Source: Zunongwangia endophytica
GTDB lineage: Bacteria > Bacteroidota > Bacteroidia > Flavobacteriales > Flavobacteriaceae
Direction of reading: 5' to 3'
Assembly (NCBI RefSeq): GCF_030409505.1
Contig: NZ_JAUFPZ010000002.1
Span: 4,251,246-4,315,245 of the forward strand
DNA length: 64,000 nt
The position numbers were made by a program, and so were the translations under genes. Below the pieces are notes generated by a model. It was not told the DNA's origin. It saw nothing but the letters and a program-made list of their open reading frames with translations, and made no database searches. Shown here one piece after another: positions 7,850 to 16,535 of the stretch (position 1 is its first letter; every line of letters begins with the position of its first letter).

Positions 7850-10448
7850 ATTTGATAGTTTTTGAATTCCATGATTCGACTTTTAGAGCTACATCCGAGT
7901 CATGTTTAAATCTTACTTTTAGTACTCTTTGTTCTTGGGGAAGTAGGCTAATAAAATTATCTTCCCAATAAACAGGAAGTATAGGTGCTTCTGAAACTTT
8001 ATCCTGTAATTTAAGATTTATAAAAAAAGCAATTAGGTTGCTGGAGTTATTTATGGTAACCGTTAATTCTTGTTGATTTTTAAGTTCTTTTAGTTGATAA
8101 TCTACAACGATGTCAACCTTTTCTATGCTATTAAGCATATTGAAATCGGAATAGACTTTACTAGGTGTATGGAATGCAAACTCTCCCAAATTAGCCTCAT
8201 AGTCTAATTCTTCTTCCTTGGTAGATAACCAATAAAAATTGACATCAAGTTCTTTATTATTTGCTTCAATAATTCGTAAATCAACAAAGTAGGTTGTGGA
8301 AATATTTTCTAAATTACAAAGTTTATATAAAGGAATAGAAGCATCTGCTTCTATATCAAATTCAATAATTTGATCTATAAATATTTTAGATGTAATGTCA
8401 TAAATACGAATTCGAGCTTTTAAACTTTTAAACGATTGGTACTGATCGTTAATCGCATAAATATGATGATCTCCATAATTATAGATTAGATGTAGCGAAG
8501 AACAGGCTTTTTGTGTGGCATAGAAAGCAGCTGTCGGCATAAGATAATAATCATATAGCTGCCAATACATCTTTGGCCAAGCAGCATTTAACATCCATTG
8601 AATAATACCAGTTGAATTTTCTTTATTTACTTGAAAAGCTTCAAACATTGGGCGCATTAATTCATAGTTCATGGCTTGTGCCTTTATATTGAATTCTTCA
8701 AGATTTAAAGGCTTTCCATATCGTTCTTTAATTGCAGTTGTAAATCTACTCAGATCGGCAAACTCATAGCGACCACAATGATAATTCCAAACGTCGTTTA
8801 TTGGCCAAAGTTTGTCATCTGGAATAAATTTATTTAAGCTTTCTAATTGAGGAATTTGTGCTCCCGGGCCTGTTTCGGTATTAAAACCATAAGCCCCACC
8901 AAAATTGGTATCGGTAAACCAATATACAGGTGCGGTATAAGCGTAAGGACCTAACATCTTAACGCCAGAAGAACCACTAATTTCGCTTACTACCTCTTCA
9001 GTCCCTATAATATGCAGATCACTTCCAACTCCTCCTGTTGAATTTAAATACGGTCGTGTTGGATCATATTTTTTAAACGTATCAATATATTTTTCCTCTA
9101 ACTTAGTAATTGGAACTTTATCGCTAGCAACGGTCCAAACAAATATGCTTGGATGATTGCGCAACCAAATAACTTGATCTTCCCAGGCTTGAGCTACATG
9201 ATCGATATCTTCTGGTTTATAAACACCTCCAAAACGCTCATTTACGGGGACGCCCATATGAATTTCGTGCTCCCAATGACAACTCCATCCTACCATTATT
9301 AAAATTCCGAGTTCATCACACAGATTATATAGCTTATGATCTTTCCCCCAAATCCCTTCTAATCGAATGGTGTTTAAGTTCATCTGTCTCACATACTTTA
9401 CTTGAGCTTCTATAGTAAAATCTGTGTCCATTAAAAAAAGATCATCGGTCCAACCTGCTCCTTTAATGAGTACTTTCTTACCATTAATTTTATAACCACG
9501 ATGAATATCGTTAAGCCAAAAATCTTCGATTTCTCTGATGCCAAACCTTATTATGTCGGTATCAGCTACTTCTTTATCGATTTCAAAATAAAGCTTGAGG
9601 TCGTAGAGATCAGGATTTCCTAAATGAAATGGCCACCAAAGTCTTGGATTTTCTAATTTTAATTGAGAATAAACTGAAGGTTCAAATTCAATAAATAAAG
9701 AAGAATTTGCTTTTATAGTAATTTCTTTTTCGAACCATATATCTTCTATTTGACCAATTAAGCTACCTGAAATTGTGTTGTTGGTTGTATTCTGTAATTC
9801 AGCTGTAATTTTAAGTTCTGCAGAATTCAAACTTTTAAGATCTACTTTGGATTGGACAAAGGGATGTTTTATTTTTACTCCTTTATATAAATGTAGTTTG
9901 ACAGGCCTAATGATGCCCATATTTCTATCGGGCGGGGCAGGATTCCAATCTACAAACCCAGTACTGAAATCTCCTGGCTTTGGTGGGATAATCTCTATTG
10001 CTAATAGATTTTTGCCAGTTTTGATATATTCGCTAATATCGAATGAAGCTGTGCGATAAGCGCCATTTATCTCATTGCTATGGGCAATTAATTCTCCGTT
10101 TAACCAAACATTTGCCTTATAGTTTATACCATCAAAATCTAAAGAAGTATTGAGTTTTGTTTTGTTATTATCAATATTGAAAGAAGTTATATACCACCAA
10201 GGAACTTCAAACTCCTCTACAGGAATTTGTTTTAGATTTTCACCAAAATATGGGTCTTTATAGATCTGGTTAATGGTCAACGTACCTAAAACTGTAGAAG
10301 GAACTTGAGTAGGTATCCAATGTTCTGTAATTGCAGAATTTAATGAGAGCTCAACACCGGTCTGTGAAACCTTTTTAGATGATTGAATTTTCCAATTATC
10401 TCGTAATTCAATTTTATAGCACTTCATCTGCTCGTTACTTGTTATCAT
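7830..10448 (-). CDS. Glycoside hydrolase family 2, exo-beta-glucosaminidase-like, cytoplasmic
   Basis: The protein has 872 residues. Domains in order are a jelly-roll sugar-binding domain (about 45-190, with FVDWNPAPPDRNMGI), an Ig-like domain (about 195-305), a TIM barrel (about 306-640) and C-terminal beta domains. At the usual GH2 acid/base position the sequence is TVASDKVP (Ser442-Asp443) instead of Asn-Glu. Asp443 fits the aspartate acid/base of exo-beta-D-glucosaminidases. The nucleophile is Glu525 in FNTETGPG. No signal peptide is visible, so it should act in the cytoplasm on an imported disaccharide or glycoside. Its start overlaps the preceding small gene by 14 nt; an alternative Met8 would remove the overlap. 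Confidence 0.87.
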   Translation of the reverse strand: MITSNEQMKCYKIELRDNWKIQSSKKVSQTGVELSLNSAITEHWIPTQVPSTVLGTLTINQIYKDPYFGENLKQIPVEEFEVPWWYITSFNIDNNKTKLNTSLDFDGINYKANVWLNGELIAHSNEINGAYRTASFDISEYIKTGKNLLAIEIIPPKPGDFSTGFVDWNPAPPDRNMGIIRPVKLHLYKGVKIKHPFVQSKVDLKSLNSAELKITAELQNTTNNTISGSLIGQIEDIWFEKEITIKANSSLFIEFEPSVYSQLKLENPRLWWPFHLGNPDLYDLKLYFEIDKEVADTDIIRFGIREIEDFWLNDIHRGYKINGKKVLIKGAGWTDDLFLMDTDFTIEAQVKYVRQMNLNTIRLEGIWGKDHKLYNLCDELGILIMVGWSCHWEHEIHMGVPVNERFGGVYKPEDIDHVAQAWEDQVIWLRNHPSIFVWTVASDKVPITKLEEKYIDTFKKYDPTRPYLNSTGGVGSDLHIIGTEEVVSEISGSSGVKMLGPYAYTAPVYWFTDTNFGGAYGFNTETGPGAQIPQLESLNKFIPDDKLWPINDVWNYHCGRYEFADLSRFTTAIKERYGKPLNLEEFNIKAQAMNYELMRPMFEAFQVNKENSTGIIQWMLNAAWPKMYWQLYDYYLMPTAAFYATQKACSSLHLIYNYGDHHIYAINDQYQSFKSLKARIRIYDITSKIFIDQIIEFDIEADASIPLYKLCNLENISTTYFVDLRIIEANNKELDVNFYWLSTKEEELDYEANLGEFAFHTPSKVYSDFNMLNSIEKVDIVVDYQLKELKNQQELTVTINNSSNLIAFFINLKLQDKVSEAPILPVYWEDNFISLLPQEQRVLKVRFKHDSDVALKVESWNSKTIKYGEISD

Positions 10449-10677
10449 CAGTATTATTTAATGTCAATTTCTTGATGGTAGATTTCGCTTTCCACATCAT
10501 ACCACCTCCGATAGTTATTAGAAGTAAACCAGCAACCATATCTGCCATATGTTGTAAAAAAGTTTCTGTGAATATCATTGCGAAAAGTATGATTACACCA
10601 AAAGTTATAATGAAAAAACCAAGTGCATTATTAATTTGCGCAGCCTTTATTCTTGCATTTGTTTCATTTGCTTTCAT
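10435..10677 (-). CDS. Small two-helix membrane protein of the symporter operon
   Basis: The protein has 80 residues and no family I recognise. Two hydrophobic helices (about 18-40 and 46-63, the second containing GLLLITIGGGMMW) are joined by a short loop and flanked by charged ends (N-terminal KANETNARIK, C-terminal KLTLNNTDDNK). It lies between another small membrane protein and the GH2 gene, all on one strand with gaps of less than 20 bp. An accessory subunit for the neighbouring symporter is a guess from position only. Confidence 0.75.
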   Translation of the reverse strand: MKANETNARIKAAQINNALGFFIITFGVIILFAMIFTETFLQHMADMVAGLLLITIGGGMMWKAKSTIKKLTLNNTDDNK

Positions 10678-10694
10678 GCTTAATTCTTGTTGGA

Positions 10695-10910
10695 TTAAAA
10701 ATTACTGTAGATCGATGCCAAAATAAGAAGAACAACAATAGACCATAATTTGAGATTATTCCACCAGTGGCGATCTTCTTCAGGGATTCCCTGATATACA
10801 TATTCCTTAGGAAGTAGTAATACTAAAAAACCTATAACTGCATAGAATGCTAGAAATATAATTTTAGCAGTTTCTTGAGATACGCCAGAGAGCCAATCAA
10901 AATTCAACAT
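10695..10910 (-). CDS. Small two-helix membrane protein adjacent to the symporter
   Basis: The protein has 71 residues. Helix one is about 17-34 (IFLAFYAVIGFLVLLLP) and helix two about 53-68. A conserved-looking loop, GIPEEDRHWWNNLKLW, lies between them. The gene begins 1 nt after the stop of the sodium:solute symporter, so the two are translationally coupled. That spacing suggests a small partner of the transporter. No function can be read from the sequence. Confidence 0.78.
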   Translation of the reverse strand: MLNFDWLSGVSQETAKIIFLAFYAVIGFLVLLLPKEYVYQGIPEEDRHWWNNLKLWSIVVLLILASIYSNF

Positions 10911-10911
10911 A

Positions 10912-12420
10912 TTATAGAGTTTTATTTTTCACCAAAATTTTTGAACTAAACACTAAGCCTTGTAATTGTTCTTCAGAATGTTTCTTTGTTATTAAGCTAA
11001 CGATTAGGTTTGTAATTGTAGCTAATAAAAAGGACCACCATGATATGTAAAGGAATGGATCTTCGATAGTGAAGAAATTCTCTTTAAAAACGTTTAGATA
11101 TACAGCGAAACCGATTCCTATGATTAATGAAGAGAGGCCTCCCCATTGCGTACTTCTCTTCCAGAAAATACCTAATAGCAGAATGGCAAACAAAGGTCCT
11201 TGGAAATAAGACATAAATGTTTGAATGGCCACATAAATACCTGGGAAATCGCTACTAATTGGTGAAGTGGCTACACCTATAAATAATAATATTAGAGTTG
11301 TAATTTGACCAACTTTTAAATAATGTTTATCATTTGCACCTTTTTTAATAAATGGTTCGTATATGTCCTTAGTAAATAAGGTTGCAGTAGAATTTAATAA
11401 TGAGTCTACACTAGACATTAGTCCTGCAAAGAATGCGGCGAACATAAGACCAATTAAGCCGGGCGGTAAAATAGATTTAATCATCATTGGTAGTGCTTGG
11501 TCACCATCTGCCAATTCTGGATGAACTACAACAGCCATTAGTCCAGGAAACAAAACTAATATAGGGATAAACATTTTTAGCGCTGAACCAAAAATCATAC
11601 TCGCTTTTGCGTGCCATTCGTTTTTAGCCGTTAGGCAACGTTGTACTATAGATTGATTACCTATCATGTAAGCATTAGCCATTACGAATGTTAAACCAAA
11701 TAGAATTCCTGTCCAAGGAAAGGGAGAGCTGGTGTCTTGTGGTTGTATAATATCAAAATGGCTTTGATATTCGGGTCCCATTTCGCCTATTTTTTCCACC
11801 ATATTATCCCAACCTCCAACTTCATAAAGACTCAAGAAAACGAGAGCAAAACCACCGATAAACATGATAACGAATTGGACGACATCTGTCATTATTACTG
11901 CGGTTATACCACCAAAATATGTATATAAACCTACTACTCCCGCAGTAGAAATAATCGAGATCCAAATTGGCCATCCCATAAGAACATTTAATAATACAGC
12001 ACTAGCCCAAAATAGCACACCTAGATCTAATGCGAAAAATAATATCCATGTAACAGAAGCTATGGTACGTACTGATTTATTATACCGTCGCCCTAAGTAT
12101 TCTGGAATGGTATACATACCGCCGCGCCAAAAATATGGTATAAAAATAAAAGCAGCTAATAACATGGCAGGTACAGATCCAACCCAATCAAAATTTCCTA
12201 CCGATATACCATACCGATATGCTTGGCCAGATACACCTACAAAATCTAAAGCACCAATATCAGATACAACAATAGACATGCCTATTGCCCAAAAAGGTAG
12301 GCTTTTACCCCCAAGAAAATAATCTTCTGAGCTATTGACGAATTTTTTAAAATAGAGTCCTAGTAATAACATTCCTACGATGTAGGCGATTACTATAAAA
12401 TAATCTATCCCTAAAAGCAT
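10912..12420 (-). CDS. Sodium:solute symporter (SSS/SLC5 family)
   Basis: The protein has 502 residues, with about 13 hydrophobic helices. Typical SSS phrases are SEDYFLGGKSLPFWAIGMSI near the N-terminus, GGITAVIMTDVVQF around helix 5, and AAFFAGLMSSVDSLLNSTAT, which includes the conserved serines of the second sodium site. The family couples Na+ influx to uptake of sugars, inositol, sialic acid or amino acids. It is the first gene of the minus-strand operon running to the ROK kinase, so it should import the substrate of the GH2 enzyme, aminotransferase and dehydrogenase. The divergent SusC/SusD genes would bring that substrate across the outer membrane. Confidence 0.93.
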   Translation of the reverse strand: MLLGIDYFIVIAYIVGMLLLGLYFKKFVNSSEDYFLGGKSLPFWAIGMSIVVSDIGALDFVGVSGQAYRYGISVGNFDWVGSVPAMLLAAFIFIPYFWRGGMYTIPEYLGRRYNKSVRTIASVTWILFFALDLGVLFWASAVLLNVLMGWPIWISIISTAGVVGLYTYFGGITAVIMTDVVQFVIMFIGGFALVFLSLYEVGGWDNMVEKIGEMGPEYQSHFDIIQPQDTSSPFPWTGILFGLTFVMANAYMIGNQSIVQRCLTAKNEWHAKASMIFGSALKMFIPILVLFPGLMAVVVHPELADGDQALPMMIKSILPPGLIGLMFAAFFAGLMSSVDSLLNSTATLFTKDIYEPFIKKGANDKHYLKVGQITTLILLFIGVATSPISSDFPGIYVAIQTFMSYFQGPLFAILLLGIFWKRSTQWGGLSSLIIGIGFAVYLNVFKENFFTIEDPFLYISWWSFLLATITNLIVSLITKKHSEEQLQGLVFSSKILVKNKTL

Positions 12421-13159
12421 ATTAATTATTATACGGTGAAATACAAATTAAAATTAAATGCGTTTTAAATTGTTATCATATTTTGTTCGATTTGCATGAT
12501 ATATCAACCTAAACGTTAGATTTTATTCTATAGCAACATCAATAGTGTTGATATATGTTTACTTAAATTCTTAAGGAAGTGGATCCTGTCATCATTCATT
12601 CTTAAACAAGAACTTTCAGTTGGTTTCAATAGTAGTGAATCTACTTTCTAAACCTGTAAGTGTAGTATTAATAGGATACGAAATTTAGTGGGCAATCAAT
12701 TAAGGTAGATCACCAAATAATTCTTACTCAGATTGTGGAATTTTACAATGAAGTAATTAAATATGCTATTTTGATATACAAGGCTTTAGGTAAACATAGT
12801 CTAATTAAAGTGTAGTTAAGAGATATCTTATAAGTAGGATTTGAAGTAAATCAGAATAAATCTTTTCAGAAAAAATTTTCGCAGAGTTGTAGCTTTTTAA
12901 AGCTTGTAAACAGGACAATATTTTAGAAAAAAAACCATGAATTAGCGTCTTTTTTTACTTCATAAAATTCAGTACTGGAATCTGCTTAATGATATCTTAA
13001 CTTTTACTTGCTCTTAATTTAAAGGATAGAAAAAATGGGTCAAAAAAACATGCATAATTAATAATATACCGTGTATTCAAAAGGAGACAATAAAATAGAT
13101 TTGTGATTCATTCATATAAAATAACCTAATAATCAAACTTTTAAAAGAGTAATTTAATT
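12421..13159. other. Divergent regulatory region between the symporter operon and susCD
   Basis: These 739 bases carry no recognisable gene. A perfect 10-bp inverted repeat (ATATATCAAC at 12499-12508, GTTGATATAT at 12547-12556) lies about 80 bp upstream of the symporter. A second, nested dyad, CAACA...TGTTG, lies inside it. A candidate -7 box for susC is listed separately. The remaining 500 bases are AT-rich, with nothing I can identify. Confidence 0.55.
13096..13103 (+). promoter_or_regulatory. Candidate -7 element of the first susC
   Basis: TAGATTTG matches the Bacteroidota consensus TAnnTTTG exactly and lies 57 bp upstream of the susC start codon. No clear -33 TTG is visible at the expected distance. 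That would fit an activator-dependent promoter. Confidence 0.45.
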
Positions 13160-16100
13160 ATGAAGAAAAGAAAAACAAATGTATTACTACTTTTTATTTT
13201 CAGCATGTTTGTTGGGAATATGGTAGCCCAGCAAGAGGTTACGGGCGTCGTCAAAAGTGATGATGGATATTTGTTGCCTGGAGTTTCTGTAGTCCTGAAA
13301 GGAACTAAAAAAGGAGTTTCTACAGATTTTGATGGAAATTATAATATTCAGGTGCCGGCTAGTGATGCAATTCTTGTTTTTTCTTATACAGGTATGATCA
13401 CACAAGAGGTTCTAGTGGGGAATAATCAAGTATTAAATGTGACGCTAGAGACTTCTTCCGAGCAATTAAATGAAGTTGTAGTTACCGCACTGGGAATTTC
13501 AAGAGAAAAGAAATCTCTTGGTTATTCGGTTGCCGAGGTAGATGGGGAAGACCTTACTACCGTAACTCAAGAAAATGCCTTAAATGCATTAAATGGAAGG
13601 GTTGCAGGTGTCCAAATTAATTCAACAGGTGGTGCCGGTTCTACGGTAAGTGTAGTATTGCGTGGCGCATCGTCTTTAACGACAGACAACCAACCTCTAT
13701 ATATTATAGATGGTGTTCCGCTTACCAGTGGTTTAACTAATATTGGAAGTACGGGTAGTGGCGTTGCAGTAGATTATGGTGGAGGTATTAGTGATATAAA
13801 CCCAGATGATATTGCTAATGTGTCTGTACTTAAAGGGCCTAGTGCTGCAGCACTTTATGGATCTAGAGGAGCTAATGGTGTTATCATGATTACTACAAAA
13901 TCAGGTAAAAAAAGCAAGGGATTGGGAGTATCTTTCACCTCTAGTAATGTGTTCGAAACTCCTTATAAGTTTTTGGAAAAAAGCACTCGTTTTGCAAATG
14001 GTAGTAGACCAGATCCAAGTATAACTCAGATCGATGAAACTTCTTCAGGATGGGTAGGGCCAGCATTAGATCAAGGTTTAAGTGCAATCCAATGGCCATA
14101 TACCGATGCAGAAATTGCCAGTGGCGTGGGAGTAGCTAAACCCTTAACGTCTAGAGGGGCAAATAATGCAGAGAATTTCTTTGAAACGGCATATACTTTA
14201 ACAAATACTGTTGCTGTAGAAAATAATTCTGAAAGAATGAATTATCGGATGTCCTATACCAATATGAAACACGAAGGTTTTATTCCTAATTCTGATTTAA
14301 CGCGTAATAATTTTGGTATCAATAGTACTTTTGATATTAATGATAAACTGAAAGTTACAGCAAGTATAAAGTACTCTATATCAGAAGCAGATAATAGACC
14401 ATCTACAACAGATAGAAATGCCAATCCTTTACAAGCCTTGTATGATATAAATCCTCATATTGATATTCGGGATATGAGAGATTACTGGTTAGTAGAAGGC
14501 CAAACTCAGAATGCACCCTATAATTTAGGCGATAGTCCATCTGATTTTGAATATAACAACCCGTACTTTATGGCTTATGAGATCAATAATGGATTTAAAA
14601 GAAAAAGACTGATCGGTAATATTCAAGCAAATTATCAATTTACCGATAAACTTTCTTTGATGGCTCGATTTACTTATAATGATTCTCATGAAGATAGAGA
14701 AACAAGAATATCTAGTGGTTTCAATAGAGAAATGAATGGAGCTTACGGCTTACAAAATCTTAACGGTGTAGAAAGTAATGCTGATTTTTTATTGACATAT
14801 ACAGATAAATTGAGCGAGGCTTTTGATTTTAGCCTATCTACTGGTGGTAATGTAAGGGATGTAGATAATAGTTTTGTATCTACCCAAACTAAAAATGGAG
14901 GAGCTGGTTTAATTGTACCCAACTTATTTATTTTATCAAATATTGCTTCCGAGAATATCGATTATAGCGAATCATTATCAAAAGAGCGCGTAAATAGTTT
15001 ATACGCTTTAGGGAATATTAGTTATAAGGATATGGTGTATATAGATGCAAGCGTTAGGAAAGATTGGTCTAGTACATTACCAGAAAGCGAAAATAGTTTT
15101 TTATACCCATCGGTTTCTACCAGTATACTAGCCAATAAAATTTTCGATATGGGTAGCAATGTATCTCTGTTTAAGCTACGTGTTGGTTGGGCGCAAGCAG
15201 GAAATGATACTAGTCCCCATAATTTGTATGCTATCTTAAGTAACTCTGGCGATTGGGGATCGGCATCTCAATTAGCGGTTAGTCAGGCTTTAAAAAACGA
15301 TAAAATTAAAGCAGAATTAAATACATCAACAGAGTATGGTGTCGATTTATCGCTTTTTAAAAACCGTTTTAATATGGATTTTACCTATTACGAATCTAAT
15401 AACAAAAATCAAATATTTCAGAAATCTTTACCAATTTCATCAGGAGCTACTAGTAAACTCTTTAATGCAGGAAACTTAAATAGTAAAGGTTTTGAAGCTA
15501 GTTTAGGCGGAGTTCTAGTAGATAGCGAGAAACTTCGTTGGAATATGAACTTAACATTTACTACCAATAAAACGATTATTACTGAATTAGCAGAGGGAAC
15601 TGATTATGTGAATTTTTGGAGCGAAGCAAAAGGGGGCGCTTATACCTGGGTAGGGGAAGAAGTAGGACAAATAGTAGATAGAAAATTTGTTAGAGTAGAA
15701 GATGAAAACTCTCCATATTACGGATGGCCTCTTTTAGATGATGAAGGTTGGGAAAATAGTGATCGAACTTTATCTAATGAAGATGGTAATAGAGCAGCAG
15801 CTGTAATTGGGAATTATAATCCAGATTTTAAAATGGGCTTACAAACTTCTATCCAATATAAAAATTGGAATCTATCGATGAATTTTGATTGGAGAAGCGG
15901 AGGGCAGTTTGTATCTCAGACTCATAGATATGCCGAATCTGATTTACAAACCACAAGATGGTTGAATAAAGTTCATGACTTGAGTGATGTAGGAGATATC
16001 CCAACGTATATCAAAAACAATGCAGATGTATACCTATCTCCCGATGGTGAATTTTACCCATTGGTAGGAGGTCCAACTGCAGAGGATGGTGGTTTCCCTA

Positions 16101-16519
16101 TAGATGGTTTAAACGATGGCGTATTTTTACCTGGAGTTATTGGTGAGTATGACGATGAAGGGAATTTTATTGCTCAACAAGAAAATATTGGTGGTCCCGG
16201 TACCCAGTATCATACTTACGGTGATAACTATGCTTGGGATTTTACAAGAGCCTCTACCTTTGATGCCGATTATGTAAAGCTTAGACAAATTTCTATTAGC
16301 TATACTTTTCCTAGAGTAATAGCAGAGAAGTTTGCAATGCAAAATTTATCACTTTCATTGTTTAGCCGAAATATCATTTTATGGACAAAGGCGGGTATTA
16401 ATATCGATCCAGAATCGGCTTTTCAATATTCAGGAGGAAGTCTTTCTCAGGGTGTTGAACGATATAATATTCAACCTTGGGCTATTCCAGTTGGTCTTAA
16501 ATTAAATGCAAGTTTCTAA
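13160..16519 (+). CDS. SusC-like TonB-dependent outer-membrane transporter
   Basis: The protein has 1119 residues. It has a signal peptide (cleavage near MVAQ-QE) and a carboxypeptidase-like beta-sandwich (about 25-105, VTGVVKSDDGYLLPGVSVVL). The plug domain (about 115-230) contains NEVVVTALGISREKKSLGY, then PLYIIDGVP, and ends in AALYGSRGANGVIMITTKSG. A long 22-strand barrel follows, with a short aromatic C-terminus. There is no STN signalling domain, so it is not of the FecI/FecR-controlled type seen later in the window. The partner SusD gene follows directly. It should import the ligand that the divergent minus-strand operon catabolises. Confidence 0.95.
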   Translation: MKKRKTNVLLLFIFSMFVGNMVAQQEVTGVVKSDDGYLLPGVSVVLKGTKKGVSTDFDGNYNIQVPASDAILVFSYTGMITQEVLVGNNQVLNVTLETSSEQLNEVVVTALGISREKKSLGYSVAEVDGEDLTTVTQENALNALNGRVAGVQINSTGGAGSTVSVVLRGASSLTTDNQPLYIIDGVPLTSGLTNIGSTGSGVAVDYGGGISDINPDDIANVSVLKGPSAAALYGSRGANGVIMITTKSGKKSKGLGVSFTSSNVFETPYKFLEKSTRFANGSRPDPSITQIDETSSGWVGPALDQGLSAIQWPYTDAEIASGVGVAKPLTSRGANNAENFFETAYTLTNTVAVENNSERMNYRMSYTNMKHEGFIPNSDLTRNNFGINSTFDINDKLKVTASIKYSISEADNRPSTTDRNANPLQALYDINPHIDIRDMRDYWLVEGQTQNAPYNLGDSPSDFEYNNPYFMAYEINNGFKRKRLIGNIQANYQFTDKLSLMARFTYNDSHEDRETRISSGFNREMNGAYGLQNLNGVESNADFLLTYTDKLSEAFDFSLSTGGNVRDVDNSFVSTQTKNGGAGLIVPNLFILSNIASENIDYSESLSKERVNSLYALGNISYKDMVYIDASVRKDWSSTLPESENSFLYPSVSTSILANKIFDMGSNVSLFKLRVGWAQAGNDTSPHNLYAILSNSGDWGSASQLAVSQALKNDKIKAELNTSTEYGVDLSLFKNRFNMDFTYYESNNKNQIFQKSLPISSGATSKLFNAGNLNSKGFEASLGGVLVDSEKLRWNMNLTFTTNKTIITELAEGTDYVNFWSEAKGGAYTWVGEEVGQIVDRKFVRVEDENSPYYGWPLLDDEGWENSDRTLSNEDGNRAAAVIGNYNPDFKMGLQTSIQYKNWNLSMNFDWRSGGQFVSQTHRYAESDLQTTRWLNKVHDLSDVGDIPTYIKNNADVYLSPDGEFYPLVGGPTAEDGGFPIDGLNDGVFLPGVIGEYDDEGNFIAQQENIGGPGTQYHTYGDNYAWDFTRASTFDADYVKLRQISISYTFPRVIAEKFAMQNLSLSLFSRNIILWTKAGINIDPESAFQYSGGSLSQGVERYNIQPWAIPVGLKLNASF

Positions 16520-16535
16520 ATCAAAAAATAAGAAT

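Noticed and set aside
11864..12322. 152-codon plus-strand frame opposite the sodium:solute symporter
   Set aside because: It is antisense to a well-supported membrane protein and has no recognisable domain.
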